Notes: generated by a model from the sequence alone, not told the origin. Counted from the stretch's first letter, positions 42,032 to 55,323 are shown. The stretch is DNA of 64,000 bases from Syngnathus acus (GCF_901709675.1 NC_051095.1:15575456-15639455), one strand, 5' to 3'. Made by a program: numbers and translations.

Positions 42032-44265
42032 ATCTTTAGGTTGGAGTTGTTTGCAACACTTAAATCACTGTAACGCTGGTTAGTAAAAAAAAAAAAAAAA
42101 AAATTCAAACGGTTCTCTTATACGAATTCTTGAGTTCGACAGCGCAGGCATGAGCTCAATTAGTCGTCTTGCGTTATAAACGTGTTACTAATCCAAATGT
42201 CTGTGCAGGAACATGATATGTATCAGAATTAGATTAGATTGTTTTCTGCAAATATATATGTAAAATTACTCCCGTCTGTCTAAGTCGTTACGACATTTCC
42301 GCCTTCGTTTTCGACTGTTGCCCTTTGTGGATTAGTCTATCTAGGTTTAGCATACGTAGAGCGTAAATGTCGATTTTGTGGTTACGAATAAAAATATAGC
42401 AAATAAATTATTATACACCCGCTACTTTACAATGGAAGTAGTGCTCGCGGTGTCTTCTAATGGTAAGATTTAATTCAGAGTATTTCCCTCTCGGAATGGT
42501 ATCGTCCAAAGGCTATATAAATAGTCTGCCTAGCACCTCTCATCCGGTGCACTGCGTGCAGCTTCGGTTGCTAAGGAACCACTGAACGAAGGTAATACAT
42601 CAAGACAGCTGTAGCACGCTAGCTTGCAAATAAGCTGCGTAAAGCTAGCTAAATGTGATCATATCTGCTCGGATGGTCTTATTCCGTCACGCCATGTTGT
42701 CTCAACAATAAGGGCAGCAATTGTGTACAATGTCAAGCGATTAGTCGACATATAATTAGCCGATTAGACGATGGATAGGGACGCTTATCCTACTAGCTGG
42801 CTAGCAGAGGCGACTGCTACGTTGTGTTAGACGAGCTGCATCGTGCTGCTGAGCTAACTTTATTTAACACTAGACACGGTGTGGCTAATTTTAAAAAATG
42901 TAAATCGTGTTTTGACAGTGACAATTTGCCTTGTAGTTGACGGTTAGGATGTACGAATTGAGTGTTTGTTGTCCATTGGGGGGAAAAAATGGATGCAGAA
43001 AACTACTCAAAACGTTGTAAGTTAGATACATTTGAACTGTCCCGTGTTGTCATTCGCCTTTTTCAAACAATTAATTGTAGATTCATGATGTGTCATTATT
43101 TGAGATGCACTTCAATTTATGGCTAAAAGTCGTTTGAATAGTGGTTGAGGTGCCTGATCATATCTGTGAGGATCTGGTCTGCATGCTCAGTTTTTTTTTT
43201 TTTTTTTTTTTTATAAACGTGGATCACCACGTTTGCCCTTAGGAGGAAGGCTCTCGAGGCCACATCTGACTGCCAACACCAAGTATTGAGTGAGACGATA
43301 TTGTACCCGTTGCATTATGTCAGCAGTTTTAACCTGGACTTGGAGCATGTGTTCTTTCTAGAACAAATGCAGTTTGAATCACCTTTGGTTTCATATTTAC
43401 TCAATGCTGTAGTGCCCATAAACTACCATATTATCTTTTAATCCCAGTTATTGTTTGGTTAATGTTAATATACAAAAAAACCTGTCTCTCTTGTTTTTAA
43501 TATATAAATACATCGTAAGGAATTTGCATTTGCCTTGGTATCATAAATGCTGAGTACTTTGTCATCTTTCCTTTGTACCTCTTGTAAAGACTCTATGGCA
43601 TGCTTCCAACTCCTATCCCCATTCATTTTCCTCACACTTCCCCCATTCTCTCCCTTTTTGGTCTCCCCCCCCCCCCCCTTCAGTTTTCTCCACAAGTCAC
43701 AACTGCTGTTATCTGTTTAGGCTGACCCAACTAACGTTGACTCCCACTTTTTCACCCACAACCTTTCCACTTGGGACTTGTTCTGCATGCTTTTTGCTGT
43801 GACTGTAGATTTTTGTGCGACTAATAAGGGATTGCAATGCTCACTTACTAAGTGACCATGATGGAATGTGAAGTGTTTCTTTGTTCTGGGTCTCCTCGTG
43901 TCCATGTGTGTTCTCTGCTTTTGTGAACGTGAACTTCTGCTCCTGGCTTTCACGAGTGCATTAGACACTTATTGGAGATTCATACATTTAGAGACTCACT
44001 CCTTTTGTTTTTTTTCTAGCGTTTGACAATATCAAGACCGGAATATACTAGAATATTTGATATGTGCAACTGCTGTTGAATTAAAATGGCTTTTTCCAGA
44101 TGTTTTGCGCTCCTCTGTAATGATTTTTCTCATCTCCCTTTAGGTGAAATGAAGATGGTAATAACATGTTCGACCCAATGAGGTGTGGAGGGCACATGGC
44201 ATAAATAATGCCAGGTGTTTGAAAAAAGGGCTCTGCGTGTCTGTTCCTGGATCAGCGCGACCATT
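42032..44265 (+). other. Divergent promoter region and fam53c 5' UTR
   Basis: phykpl starts leftwards at 42031 and fam53c rightwards at 44266, so the first few hundred bases probably hold both promoters. A possible non-coding fam53c exon ends near 42591 before GTAATA. The exon carrying the start codon opens at 44144 after CTCCCTTTAG. Also present are a poly-T run at 43192-43212 and a pyrimidine/poly-C tract at about 43600-43681. No other gene was found. Confidence 0.5.
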
Positions 44266-47200
44266 ATGGTGACACTTATCACGGAGCAGCTCCGAACGCA
44301 AAGTTTGGAAGAACCTTATCACAAGGCTTTCAATGTGAATGTGGTACGTAATTTGCTTCAGTTAGGTTCCACGGTGGTACAGTTCAGCTCAGTTTGGTAC
44401 GGTATTTAATTATGATTTTTCAGTATTTAATGACCATTAAAGTTAAAATTAAAAAAACATGGATAAGTTTGTATGTTTGGTACATTAAACTAACCAAATA
44501 CCACCCAACTACCTTAAACATTTGCACATAACAGAATTTGTCTTTTGTTTTTGCTTTATTTGACCTATGATGCACTATTCTTGCTGGAACTATAGTATGT
44601 ACTTCAGTGTTGATTAATGTGATGGGTTACCTGTTTGATACAAACTTCTAAATCAGTCAATATATATGCTCAAACTACATTTCATTGTTATTTTTATTAG
44701 CTGTAATTATTGTTCAGGGTGTAGCCTGCCTCTCGCTCATTGTCAAGCGGGATAGGTTCCAGCTCACACGCAACCCTCATGGGGATATGCGATACAGAAA
44801 ATAGCCGCAAGAATGGGGTGGATATTTATCAATCCGAAGATGGGATCATGTTAATGAATTTACACAATAATGATCAACAATGACTTAACAAGGTAGGATA
44901 AATATCAAAATACAACACTCTATTTCTGTTGAACTCAGCGAGCATCAACACAACATTTCTAGGAAATCATAATGTCCCATCACTGACCTGTTTTTAGAAC
45001 ACTCCCCTGTGCTGCTCATGCAGTCCACAAGCACGTAATGCTGTCCAGTGATTGGCCAAAAGAACGCTCACCATTTTTATTAATTAATTTATGTTGAAAG
45101 AAAAACTTGATTGGTTGGGGTGAAAAATCAAGATCACATTGTAGATTACAAGTGGAAAAGGATTCAAAGCTGTATTTCCGGTTTTGGTTGTGCTCTGGGG
45201 ATGGGCATAATTAATGTTTTCATCTTAATTAATCGTGTCTTGTTGTAATTGGAGTCAAATGGCACCTTTTGAGTGCAACCAACACAGGGTACGTTAATTC
45301 AGTCTCAATTAGGTTGTACTCTGCTAGCTAGTTATGACACAGACATAAATAAGAGTTAAGTACATTTGTGGAGATTCTCTCGTCACAAAATGTTTTTAAA
45401 ATGACGTAGCAGTCATTCAAGGAAATGCAGTCAATTGCCCAGTGTGCACATCGGACTCTTTGAAGTTGTTTATGTTCTTTGTATAATTAATTACAGGACA
45501 ATTCCATGCAGTTTGTTTGGTATGGTATGATGTCATACTATATAGCTGAAGCAGCTCTTGCCATCTTGCTGACACACCCGTGGTGGAAAAACAAACCTGT
45601 ATTGCTTTGTGGAAATGTGGCTTCACTCTAGGACAGGAGTGGCCAACCAGTCAGAGACTAAAAGCCACATTTTGTACTGTTACCGCAAGGAGCCACATCA
45701 TATACATGAGCACACATGAACAACAACTACTACTACTACTATTTTTTTCCCTGCCATTTTGAGAGCGAAATTGACACTAATTGTTTCCTCGAATGGGTTT
45801 GCCCCTCCTCCTTTGCGGGATTTCACCTCATGCGCATGACGAAAATACCAAATTGAACTCGAGCGAAGCGAACACCCACAAATGTTGATATGAACGTAAA
45901 GGAGCCGCATGAAACCAGGCAAGGAGCCGCATGCGGCTCGCGAGCCGCGGGTTGGCCACACCTGCTCTAGGGTTTTTTGGGGGGGATGGAATTTGAATTA
46001 GTTGTCTAATGTTTTCAGACCCTCCCTGCATTAGGCTCCAGCCCCACTATCTCCTGGACTGCACGCAAGCCGACACAAGGCAAGTTCACTGAAATAAGAG
46101 ATGCATTTGTAACATGTGACAATCTGCGTCACGGTTTCCCTTGGCATTTCCAGAAAGCAGCTTTGCCACACAGCCATCATTCAAAGCCCAACCTGCAACC
46201 TGTGGACTGGATACCACGTGGCCTCACCAAGTGGCAAAAGCTCACCATGAACCTGAGGTTTCCATTACAGCTGACTGTTTCCAGTGCTCCCCACCACCAC
46301 CCCCTCCAAAGCGTCACTGTCGCTCCCTCTCTGTTCCGGAGGACCTGTCTCAGTGCCGCTCCACGTGGCATCCTTGTGCATCCAAAGTTTGGACACCAGT
46401 AAAACGTGCTACCCAAAGTGCAGGAACTTCTCATTTAAGCTCGGTTGCCAGCTCATTTCCTCTTTGCGGCCCCAGAACTTTCTATAAATCATCCTCTCTG
46501 CATTCTTCCACGAGCCCTACTTTCTTTAGCTTAGCATTATCCGCTGACTCTCCGCTGTCGTGGAACTTTCCGTGGGACCCATGTGACTCCCCCAAAACAG
46601 CTTGCTCTTCGTCATTCGCCACCCCATCGTCTTGCTCCTCGTCACCGACGCCCCTTGTGTGTCACGCTGCGCTACACCGCCGGTACTCCCTGTCACCTTT
46701 GCAAGTTCTGAACACGTCAGTGTTGTCCCAGTGCCCCCAGCTGGCCCACAACTCTGCTCTGCCATATGGCTGCTCCGGTATGGATTGCTCAGCTTTGTCA
46801 CCATCCCCTACTTCAGCCTGCAGTACACCATCCTCCTCTCGACGCGACCTGCATCGAGCAGTACCGCGATGCCGCTCACAGCCGTGCGACATGCGCAAAC
46901 CTGGCTTGAAGAGGCCCCACGACCCGGATGTGCTACCTGGCCCGAGGCCGGGCCTCGACTTTAGCAAGATGACACAGGTTAGCTTGAGTTACTCCTTACA
47001 ATGCCGTGTAATTGCCTCAAGAATCTCAGCTCCCTTCATGCATAATTTGTGGAACAATACACCGAAATCTTGATTTTATGCGAACTTTGGGGTCCAGAAT
47101 TTGGGAATCTTGTTAACCCCGAAAGCGTGTTTTATAAAAAAAACTTTGGTCCTTTGTTGCGTTAATTTAGCTCAGGCATGTTGTTGGACAGCCGAAGGTT

Positions 47201-48798
47201 TGCTCCACATCTATGTGGATGAGGTGCTTCTGCGAACTTCCCCCTTTCAGACTCAATTACAATCCCAGCTATCCGTAACACTGTGATAAAGTAGCCATAA
47301 AGAGCAAACAGCCCCACCTCTTATTATCAAACACCTTTAAACTGGTCACGGAAATGCTAAGGATTACGCGCTTGTCATTTAGCTCTGTACGATCCTTATA
47401 TTGTCCATTTAAAATACTACTTGAAAATGTATTTACGACAAAAAAATTGGAGTCCATGACCAAACTGTGTCAGACAGAAAGTCGCGTGGAATCGAAGGGT
47501 GTAAAATCGAGGTTCGGGTGTATAATGTTGCTCACTAACACTAGTCAGACTTTATAAGAAAGTAGAAGAGGTACAAAGAGACACCGCAGCAGTGTTTAAG
47601 ATGGCAGGCAATCAACCAAAGCAGCTGATAATGCAAGCTGTCTAGCGGGTTTGATTTATTCATCATGCTAATCCAGTCACTCTACCATTGTTTTTTATTT
47701 TTAATTACTGTTGGGTGTGGTTTGATGGATTTAGCAAATTGGCAGTGTTAAGATTAAAAAGTTCACATCCAAGGTTGAACACAATCTATTGAATTTCTTG
47801 GAACTGGTCCCTTGATCAAACTGTTCATGGTGAAACTTTTCACTGAGCTGGCAATGTTTTATCAATTTACCATTATTAACAGACAGGGTATGGTTGGGCA
47901 ACACGAAGTTGATATAAAAAGTCTACACACCCAGGTTTAAATTTTAGGATTTATTTGTTTAAAAAAACAGACTAAGTAATAATTTCTAAAAAAAAAAAAA
48001 AATCCTGCTATTGTGCTCAATGACTTGTACAACTCAAGTGAAGAAAAAACATCCTTTTGAGATAAGAAATAAAAATAAAAAATTGCGATATTATGGTTGC
48101 CCATAGTACACACACACACACACACTTTTTTTTTTTTTTTTGGCTGTATTCAGAATTGGCCAATCACATCCGAACTTGTGTTAAAGGGCGGTCAACATAC
48201 ACCTGCCACTAACATATCAACCCCAAAGAAATTTCAACTGTTCAAGGTTCATTGGACCAAAACACATTTATTTCCCAATCTGTGGTGGCCAGTGTGTGCT
48301 GACAGTCACTTAATATAAGTTTGAATGTAATTAGTCAATTCTGAACACAGAAGCTAATCATTGGTTGTTTGAATGGTGAAAAAAGTTGGGAAATTATTTT
48401 CTTGGTCTCATTTATTTTTCAATAGCAAAATCCTGGGATTTTCAACAGGGGTGTGTAGACTTTTTATATCCACTGTAGTCACACTGTATGGATTTTTCTT
48501 CTATGATGTTTGTAGCGTATGTCACCCTAATGACAATTTTGCCTTTCTCCAGATTGGAAATGGTGAGGCCCAAGTTTCATGTTCAAATGCTTGCACGACC
48601 GTGGCACACTCCCAAATGGACCAGAATACTGCTCCGTCGCCTGTGGAGTTCTTGCGTAGAGCCAGCATCAGACCACTGAGTGAAAGTGAAGAGGAGGATG
48701 AAGACGATACAATTAAAAGAACTGTGACGCCTGAGGCCAATTTGCTTTTTGAACGAGACTGCACAGAATTGGATTTGAACCTCATAGAAGAAAACTGA
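44266..48798 (+). CDS. fam53c: FAM53C family protein
   Basis: Four coding exons (44266-44343, 46019-46079, 46154-46977, 48553-48798) give 402 residues. The start MVTLITEQLRTQSLEE and the end ELDLNLIEEN match the conserved ends of FAM53C. Between them are KRHCRSLSVPEDLSQCRS, VWTPVKR, FFSLALS, RYSLSPLQV, RSQPCDMRK, LDFSKMTQ and an acidic SESEEEDEDD. FAM53 proteins are Ser/Pro-rich, largely disordered nuclear proteins; FAM53C is reported to interact with DYRK1A and 14-3-3, and the RSLSVP motif suits 14-3-3 binding. The intron after exon 2 needs a GC donor (CAAG|GCAAGT at 46080) to keep frame. Introns hold a hAT-type MITE, two other MITEs and a SINE tail. An open frame in exon 3 can begin upstream at a TTG in the intron, but this is not the true start. 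Confidence 0.93.
44715..44820 (+). mobile_element. Tail part of the common fish SINE-like repeat
   Basis: The sequence TGTTCAGGGTGTAGCCTGCC followed by GCGGGATAGGTTCCAGCTCA and CGCAACCCTCATGGGGATAT corresponds to the 3' part of the family whose head is at 29576-29790. The 5' part is absent here. Confidence 0.7.
45634..45964. mobile_element. hAT-type MITE with GTGGCCAACC ends, 331 bp
   Basis: The element starts CAGGAGTGGCCAACC and ends GGTTGGCCACACCTG, inverted repeats matching at 14 of 15 positions. Flanks are CTCTAGGA (45626-45633) and CTCTAGGG (45965-45972), an 8-bp duplication with one mismatch. The phrase 'GGAGCCGCATG' recurs near the right end. No transposase frame. This end type is typical of hAT elements. 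Confidence 0.88.
47058..47522. mobile_element. MITE with TACACCGAAATC ends, 465 bp
   Basis: The left end TACACCGAAATCTTGATTTT is close to the inverse of the right end TAAAATCGAGGTTCGGGTGTA. The interior GCGAACTTTGGGGTCCAGAA recurs at 19163-19240. It is non-coding and begins 80 bp after fam53c exon 3. Confidence 0.7.
47911..48477. mobile_element. MITE with GATATAAAAAGTCTACACAC ends
   Basis: The left end GATATAAAAAGTCTACACAC is the inverse of the right end GTGTGTAGACTTTTTATATC. The right end is shared with the truncated copy ending at 19845. The interior contains a poly-A run and a CA/poly-T tract at 48109-48141. No transposase was seen. Confidence 0.75.
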
Positions 48799-50858
48799 TG
48801 ATAGATGGAAATCGCTGCTTCCTGTGGTCACAGCTTCCTTTACTATGTTCAGCACACTTGTACATGCTCGCTGCCTCTGGCTTATGACTATATTCACAAT
48901 CGAAGCAGTTTGAAGCTATAAACAAACCACTCTCGAGCTAGGTACTGTTAAAAAAAAAAAAAAAAAAGTCATGTCATAGTGCCTCCCTTTTCAGCACTCA
49001 GTGAAATTGACAAATCTTTGTGCAGGCAGACTCTTGTCTGTATGGCTTTCTGCTGGTAAATGATTTATTTAATTTAAAGTGAGGCTGCCATGTGGCTGTG
49101 TAGTAGTTGTCCTGTTATTCTTTTCTGGAGTTGAGCAGAGTAGATTGGCTTTAGAGAGCAACACAGTTTGCCAGCCATTCAAATTTTAGTCTTTGGAAAA
49201 GTGACTAACATGAAGTTATACAGTAGGTTGCACAACAGGCGTGATTACTCATTCATTGGCAGTACAAACATTATTGGCAGACCCCCCCCCCCCCCCCCCT
49301 CTCTCAAAATTTTCTTTTTTTAACATTGCCATGTAGGTTTCGATCAAACCATAGTTAAAAAAAATATATGTTGGAAATGTGTTTTCAATTCACCCTGTAA
49401 AAGTGTTTTGAAGCGTTTCCCAGTGTATGCTCACACTGGTCAGAACATTAGGCATGCAACCTTCTGCTGTCCTCTTGAAATTTGTGGGTAAATTGAGCCT
49501 ATCTCAGATGACTTTGGACAAGAGGCGGGGTGTTTTCTGTACTGATCATCAGTCAGTCTCAGGGCTCATGGACAAACAACCATTAAGCCATGGACAATCA
49601 AAAGTATCCAATTACCTTAACATGCGTCTTAAGGACGCGGGGAACAGTTTTTTTTTGACTGTCCTGCACCGCACAGTCGAATGAAATCAGTACAAGAGCC
49701 AAATCAGCATTTTATACTTTACAAAGACAATGCTCAGTTTCAAGCATTCTGACAGATCATTCTCCTTCTTTATTGTCATATTGTACTGATATAATTTAAT
49801 AACTGAAAGCTGACTAAGTTCAGATAGAAGCACAGCCCATGCTAATCACCTTGATTAAAAAAAAAAAAAAAATTCTCAAAGTAAAATTAAGATGACTACA
49901 TTGTCTCTGACTAGGTCTTCCATTAGCGGTCACTAGATTGCGATGGTGTGCCTAATATTCTGACGAGTGGATGCATATCTTATATCCTCACTGAAAGTAC
50001 ACCTATTAGCTAAACTTGAATATTTGGATGTTGTGGCCGCGTACAGTATAACTAGTCTCTGATAAAGTCACATCCATAATGTTGACCCACCTTTCCAGGA
50101 AAATGGGCATTGTTACAGTTAAGGTTGTAGTTAAAGTTTGAAACTATCAGCCTTTGGATTGAGGTCTTTGGATGTGACTATGAGTTGAGGACATAGTACT
50201 TATTAGCTGAATATACTGTACATAAATTTAGGCTCCACATGATACATTCCGAAATACTGCTGCCAATCCTGAAATCCCTCATTCACTATAGAGTTGTTTA
50301 GTGTTTGAGTATGCTAGAGCATTTTTGAGTCATCCTTTTTGTCCAGTTATCCATGTTGTTCAGGGTTCTCACCTGTCCTCACGCTGAAAAGTATTCACAG
50401 GTCAGATAAGATCTGTTTGGAGGCTTTCGTGGATTTTGTCTACCAATTTGACAAGTCGGGAACACCTCCTAGTGCCTCTGCCACTGCAGATCCCACAGTT
50501 ATCTTCCATTGTTTGAACTGATTTAACTTCCATGTTGGTGGTTTGGTTATTAATGACAAATGTTTGGAATTGGACCATGCCTTAAACTTAATATAGAGCT
50601 TTATGAATTTCAGTTCTTTGGAGTGGTTATGTTCTGCACTTGACTAGCCTGCCGAATTACAAAAATTAAAATGCTGCAGCCAGCCCATTACATATAGTAT
50701 GGCACAATGTAAAGGATTGTTAAGTGAATAGAACTGAGTCAGCGTGGGTGTGAATGAATAATACAAATGAATTTTGGTGGCCTTTGAAACGATTGATTTT
50801 GCATATGTTTTCAGATGGAAATATTCTGGATATGAATATATTGCACAATTTATGTACC

Positions 50859-50864
50859 AATAAA
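50859..50864 (+). terminator. Candidate fam53c polyadenylation signal
   Basis: AATAAA in TGTACCAATAAAATTTG, about 2.06 kb after the stop codon. A long 3' UTR is usual for this gene family. Confidence 0.5.
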
Positions 50865-51559
50865 ATTTGATAGAGAATGACACAAAATGTCTGTCTCTTA
50901 TGTAGCTCAAAGCATATTAGAAACACCTCTCAGTATGATACAAACCACTGCTTCACAATAACAAATTTGCATTAATTCCCCTGTGCCTGTCAATCAAAAG
51001 TAACGTGCATTTAAGTGACCATTTTTGGGTGTGCACACTTATGCAACCAGTTTCTTGTAATATGGGAGAAAAAATATAAACCTTCCTCAAAAAAGCATGA
51101 AGCATGCTAGAAGAATGCCATCAATTCAAGTTGACTATAACGCCTGGTCTGGCAGGCTGCTAATACAATTCAGCAAACAAGCCGACATTTCTTGACCAGT
51201 TGTACCTTGAAACAATACAATGTTTGTGGTAATTGCGCATCGCATGGTACCATATTAGCCACGCCCCCAAACTTAATTTGTGGAAAAACATCTTCAAAAC
51301 TGAGTAAAGTGCTACTACATAGTACTATAAATTTCTGAATTCTCATTTCAAGGTCTATAAGAGAATATGATGGTAGCCTGAATGTGTTCTGCCTCATGCC
51401 AGCCTAAATATTTATACCAGTCAGTTTTTTTTTTGTACCCAAGAGTAAAAGAAGGTAAGTGTTCCGCCATGAAAGGTGAGGGCGCTCCTTCCAGACCACC
51501 GCCGCTCTTTCTCACACTCACACTGCCCCCCACCAAACATAGCACTTCCTCTTTTGTGC

Positions 51560-51635
51560 AATTTCATGGCGATCGGGAGAGAGGGAACCGCCGTCGCACT
51601 CACACTGTCTCAGCACTCTCAAGAGTTTGTTCGGG
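51560..51635 (+). promoter_or_regulatory. Possible first non-coding exon of the ctbp1-like gene
   Basis: The segment up to GAGTTTGTTCGGG is followed by GTAAAT and lies in a locally GC-richer stretch, as vertebrate promoters often do. The exon start is not visible. This is inference from composition and one donor-like site. Confidence 0.3.
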
Positions 51636-53562
51636 GTAAATAACTTACATTTTTTCCCCCCAATATTCGAACACAGGCTACCGCTGTAGTGCTACTCGAC
51701 TTCAGTCACGTGGGCGAGCTGAGTATGTTTTCAAGAAATGTTGATTTTAGTTGAACAATTTTAGTTTCCAACCAACCGTATAGCGCCACTCACTGATAAC
51801 AAATCGAGCGAACTGGGCATCTTCCCCACACACAGCGGCACGTTCGTTCAATGCAACAGCTAGCTAGCTAGCTAGTGTTAGCACTGTTGATCACGCATGT
51901 AGTTATGTAAACTGCTTCCGACCATCATTTTTCACTTCGTTACATGCTGCACTCATCGGAAGTCGGTGCGGTTTGGTATTTCCCCGTTCAAATATCAGCA
52001 ATTTAGATCCTCGAGATGTTTGTGCTAGCTAGCCGTTATGCTATGTCGTTAGCACTAGTTGAGAGAGAGGTGTGAAACATGAAAAGTAGTTACTTTCAGG
52101 GTGAATACAGATGATATATTTAGAACGCGTTTAATACCAAACGGACCCGACTTAGGAAAGTAAAGTCCACCATTCATTGTATTGCTCTACTTTATCGATG
52201 CCTGAGCTAGCGTTCTCGGCTAATTGGTTAACGGTAACTTACTTGCCTGCTAACAAGGGCACTTTCTTATCGCGGTATCTTGCAACTTGCTGAAATTAGT
52301 TAAACTAGTCCTGATGCTGTATTTCACTCCCAGTGGTTTTACGATTAACGTGTGTTTAAGTGTCAAATATTCTATGTATCCTATGGGACGTATTATAAGC
52401 TAATTTAGCACTTAATTCCCCCTACTTAAAACTACAAAACAATGTGCTTGATATTGCGCATAGCTGTGAATTGCGTACAAAGTGATTTATCCCTATTTTG
52501 TGGGAATGTGTGTAAAATCTAATTGAGTGACATGAGAACAGCATTAATAGACCGACCTTTAAAAAAAATGGATCCCAATTGCAAGTATAATTTTTTTTAG
52601 TCAAACAAGATAGAGCTGTGTAAATACACCAATTTCTATTTAACATTTCATTGCTAAGACAACAGGTCGAGTTTTTTTTGAGGGGGGGGGGGGGGACTGA
52701 GCTTTTTTTCTTTTTGTTGAATTCAAATTTCATACATCTTACTCTTTAGGCTATCATATGTTCAACCACAGAACATAATAATGGTAAACTTTAAGTAATT
52801 ATGGAAAGCCAAGGTCACAGGTTTTCAGAAAGTCTACAAAATATTCAAAAGCTGAACACAGTTTACAGATGGTGGGCTGGTGATGTGTGGTTAAATTTGG
52901 CACTCAAACATTCATCGACAAAACAACTTCAGTGACCAATAAGTAAGCAGGGATAAGTTGTTAAAATGCATAAAAAGGAACATAGCACGATTGATCAAAT
53001 TCATGGAGTTAGCATCAGAAGCGTCAGAAAATATGAGCCACCGTTGTGGGTCAGAGTAACATCAGAAGTGAGTTGGTCACAAAAAGTGTATGCGGGTTTG
53101 GCAGAAGCCTAGAAATATACAAAAGAAGCTCTTATGGATTTGAAAAATGGCCTTGCTCACCTACAACTTTTTGATGGAGTCGTGTGTGAACTTTAAATTC
53201 AGGGAATGTTCTCAGATTATTATAACGTGCGAACTTGCTCTTCTGAAAAATTTGAAAACATTTTGAAAAAGGTTGGTGGTATGGTGAATAAGGTGAACAC
53301 GGGGTGAAAAGAAAACACTCCGGACAGCTAGTCAGCGGTTGTGTGCGTACACAACTGCATACGTAAACCTACAAAGTGCGTGACATCATCGTGTGATTAA
53401 TTGATTGCAAGTATTATTGTACATCCGTATTCCATTAAATGTTGTCACTGTGGTTATTGTACATGACATGATATTTATTATCAGGACGGACAAGCACATG
53501 CAATGATGCCACAACCATGACAACGTCAATCTAAAGTTTGTGTTCCTGTTCTTTGTTTACAG

Positions 53563-53611
53563 TATAAACTACTTTGACAGCCAAACAGTGACAGCAGACA
53601 CTGCTTTTCAG
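53563..53611 (+). other. Candidate non-coding exon of the ctbp1-like gene
   Basis: A 49-bp segment is preceded by the strong acceptor CTTTGTTTACAG and followed by the strong donor CAG|GTGAGT. It has no ATG. It could join the acceptor at 55323 that opens the exon with the start codon. Confidence 0.45.
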
Positions 53612-54764
53612 GTGAGTGCTGTCAACATCCCACTACTTCTTTATTTAGATGTAGCAATTGCACTTAATCTCTGGTGACAATTTATGTTATATAAACGTAA
53701 TCACAAGGTTAGTTCATGCCAAATTATATGCAAAGGATAGCCTGATATAAGCATGCAGCTGAAAGGACGTTAACCATAATTAAATCATTTTACAAGAATG
53801 TCTTAATACCATGTTAAAAAACGGACATATTTGGTGATTGTCATAGCGCTTTAAAGGTTGCAGTTCATAGGAATGATTCAATGACAGCAATTCATAAAAC
53901 ATCTTTTTTTTGTGTCTACTCATTTTGCATATCTGCATCGCCGTTCTGAGTTTTGGGTTAGACTCCAACTCTACTACGACCCCAATAAAGATGAGCAGTA
54001 CTGTTGGAAAATGGACAGATGGATAGAGCTTAAAAATTGGTGAAAGAAAAGTTGATGAGAATAAAGGTATAAGATTAAGTTAATGTCGTGATATAATCGG
54101 ACATTGTTTCAAAAAGTCAGCATTTTGGCAGAGCAACTGCATCATCAGTTTAATTGATGTGATTGAACAAATATTTGCTCCAAAGAAAGACATCAATTTT
54201 TTTCTTTTCTCCTGATTAATTAGATAATTAAATAATCAGATAAAATCAGGGTTGCAGTTATGACTGGTGATCCTAAACACTTTCATGGATGTTCATTCCT
54301 GCACTCGACCACAAATAATAGCCACCCACCACCTTGGAAAAAAGTAGAGCAGGCCAGTGACCACCACAGAAGAGAGCATTTAAAATGTAAACGTTTTCAT
54401 CTACTTGCAGAGTACCCCTCACTTGCAATTGAAGGTATTGCAGCAATGAGCATCTTAGTGAGTTAGTAAAGTGCTTTCAGTGTTGTCATCCACAATTTGG
54501 TTTGTTTTAGTCTCATTAACAGGAATATGCCTCTCTACATTGACAATGCAGTATTTTATCTTCAAACTTATTATTTTTGACCTTGTATAAAAGACCCCAT
54601 ATGTCAATACATTTACTGTCAACCTCCTGTTTGTGTTGTGGAGTTGGAATCAAACCATTGTTTCTCATGAAGATGAACTCAAGCTCTGGCTAAAACTTGT
54701 CTTAAATTATGTCAGACAGGATTGCGACACTGCCATTTGACAGTGTTGCTTTTCTTCATAACCA

Positions 54765-55082
54765 GCTCAGTGGCCTAGTGGTAGAGTGTCCGCCCTGAGA
54801 CTGGAAGGTTGTGGGTTCAAACCCCGGCCGGGTCATACCAAAGACTATAAAAATGGGACCCATTGCCTCCCTGCTTGGCACTCAGCATTAAGCGTTGGAA
54901 TTGGGGGGTTAGATCACCAACTGATTCCCGAGCGCGGCACCGCTGCTGCTCACTGCTCCCCTCTCCCCCAGGGGATGGATTAAAATCACACGGGGATGGG
55001 TTAAATGCAGAGGACAAATTTCACCACACCCAGGTGTGTGTGCGACGATCATTGGGACTTTATTATTTATTTTATTATTATA
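54765..55082 (+). mobile_element. tRNA-derived SINE, copy 2
   Basis: It starts GCTCAGTGGCCTAGTGGTAG and keeps a perfect tRNA-type B box GGTTCAAACCC. The body nearly matches that of the copy at 18028-18335. The tail GATCATTGGGACTTTATTAT runs into a TTTATT-rich stretch. It lies in the 5' intron of the ctbp1-like gene, sense orientation. Confidence 0.9.
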
Positions 55083-55323
55083 AACACTGCTAACAACCAT
55101 ATTTTCCGAATTTTGGAGGCATCAGAGCTGTAACAGGTGGTAAAGTGGGACATTGCCTGAGTGAAAGAAAATTGCACAATTCCAGGACAATTCCATATGT
55201 GCAATGAAAAGACAAAAGCTGATAAATATAAAATGTTAGTTTAACAAAAATTAAACCAAATTTCATTCAGAAGTAGGCTTAGATTTCGTCTTTATTTTCA
55301 ACTGCTGTCTTTTTTGTTTGCAG

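Larger units (their letters stand above)
44344..46018 (+). other. fam53c intron 1
   Basis: This 1.7-kb intron contains a SINE tail at 44715-44820 and a hAT-type MITE at 45634-45964, which ends 54 bp before exon 2. The rest is AT-rich with no exon recognised. Confidence 0.65.
46978..48552 (+). other. fam53c intron 3
   Basis: The intron is largely filled by two MITEs (47058-47522 and 47911-48477). The remaining sequence is AT-rich, and no extra exon was recognised. Confidence 0.65.
48799..55323 (+). other. fam53c 3' UTR, spacer and ctbp1 5' non-coding region
   Basis: The fam53c 3' UTR probably extends to the AATAAA at 50859-50864. A second transcription unit appears to begin around 51400-51640, a less AT-rich segment. 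A 49-bp candidate non-coding ctbp1 exon with good splice sites is at 53563-53611. A SINE lies at 54765-55082. Homopolymers: poly-A at 48950-48967, poly-C at 49284-49299, poly-G at 52682-52695. No other coding gene was supported. Confidence 0.5.

Noticed and set aside
46141-47073. A 310-codon plus-strand open frame starting at TTG
   Set aside because: It is real coding sequence, but only as fam53c exon 3. The first four codons are the acceptor region of the intron, and the tail past 46977 is intron.
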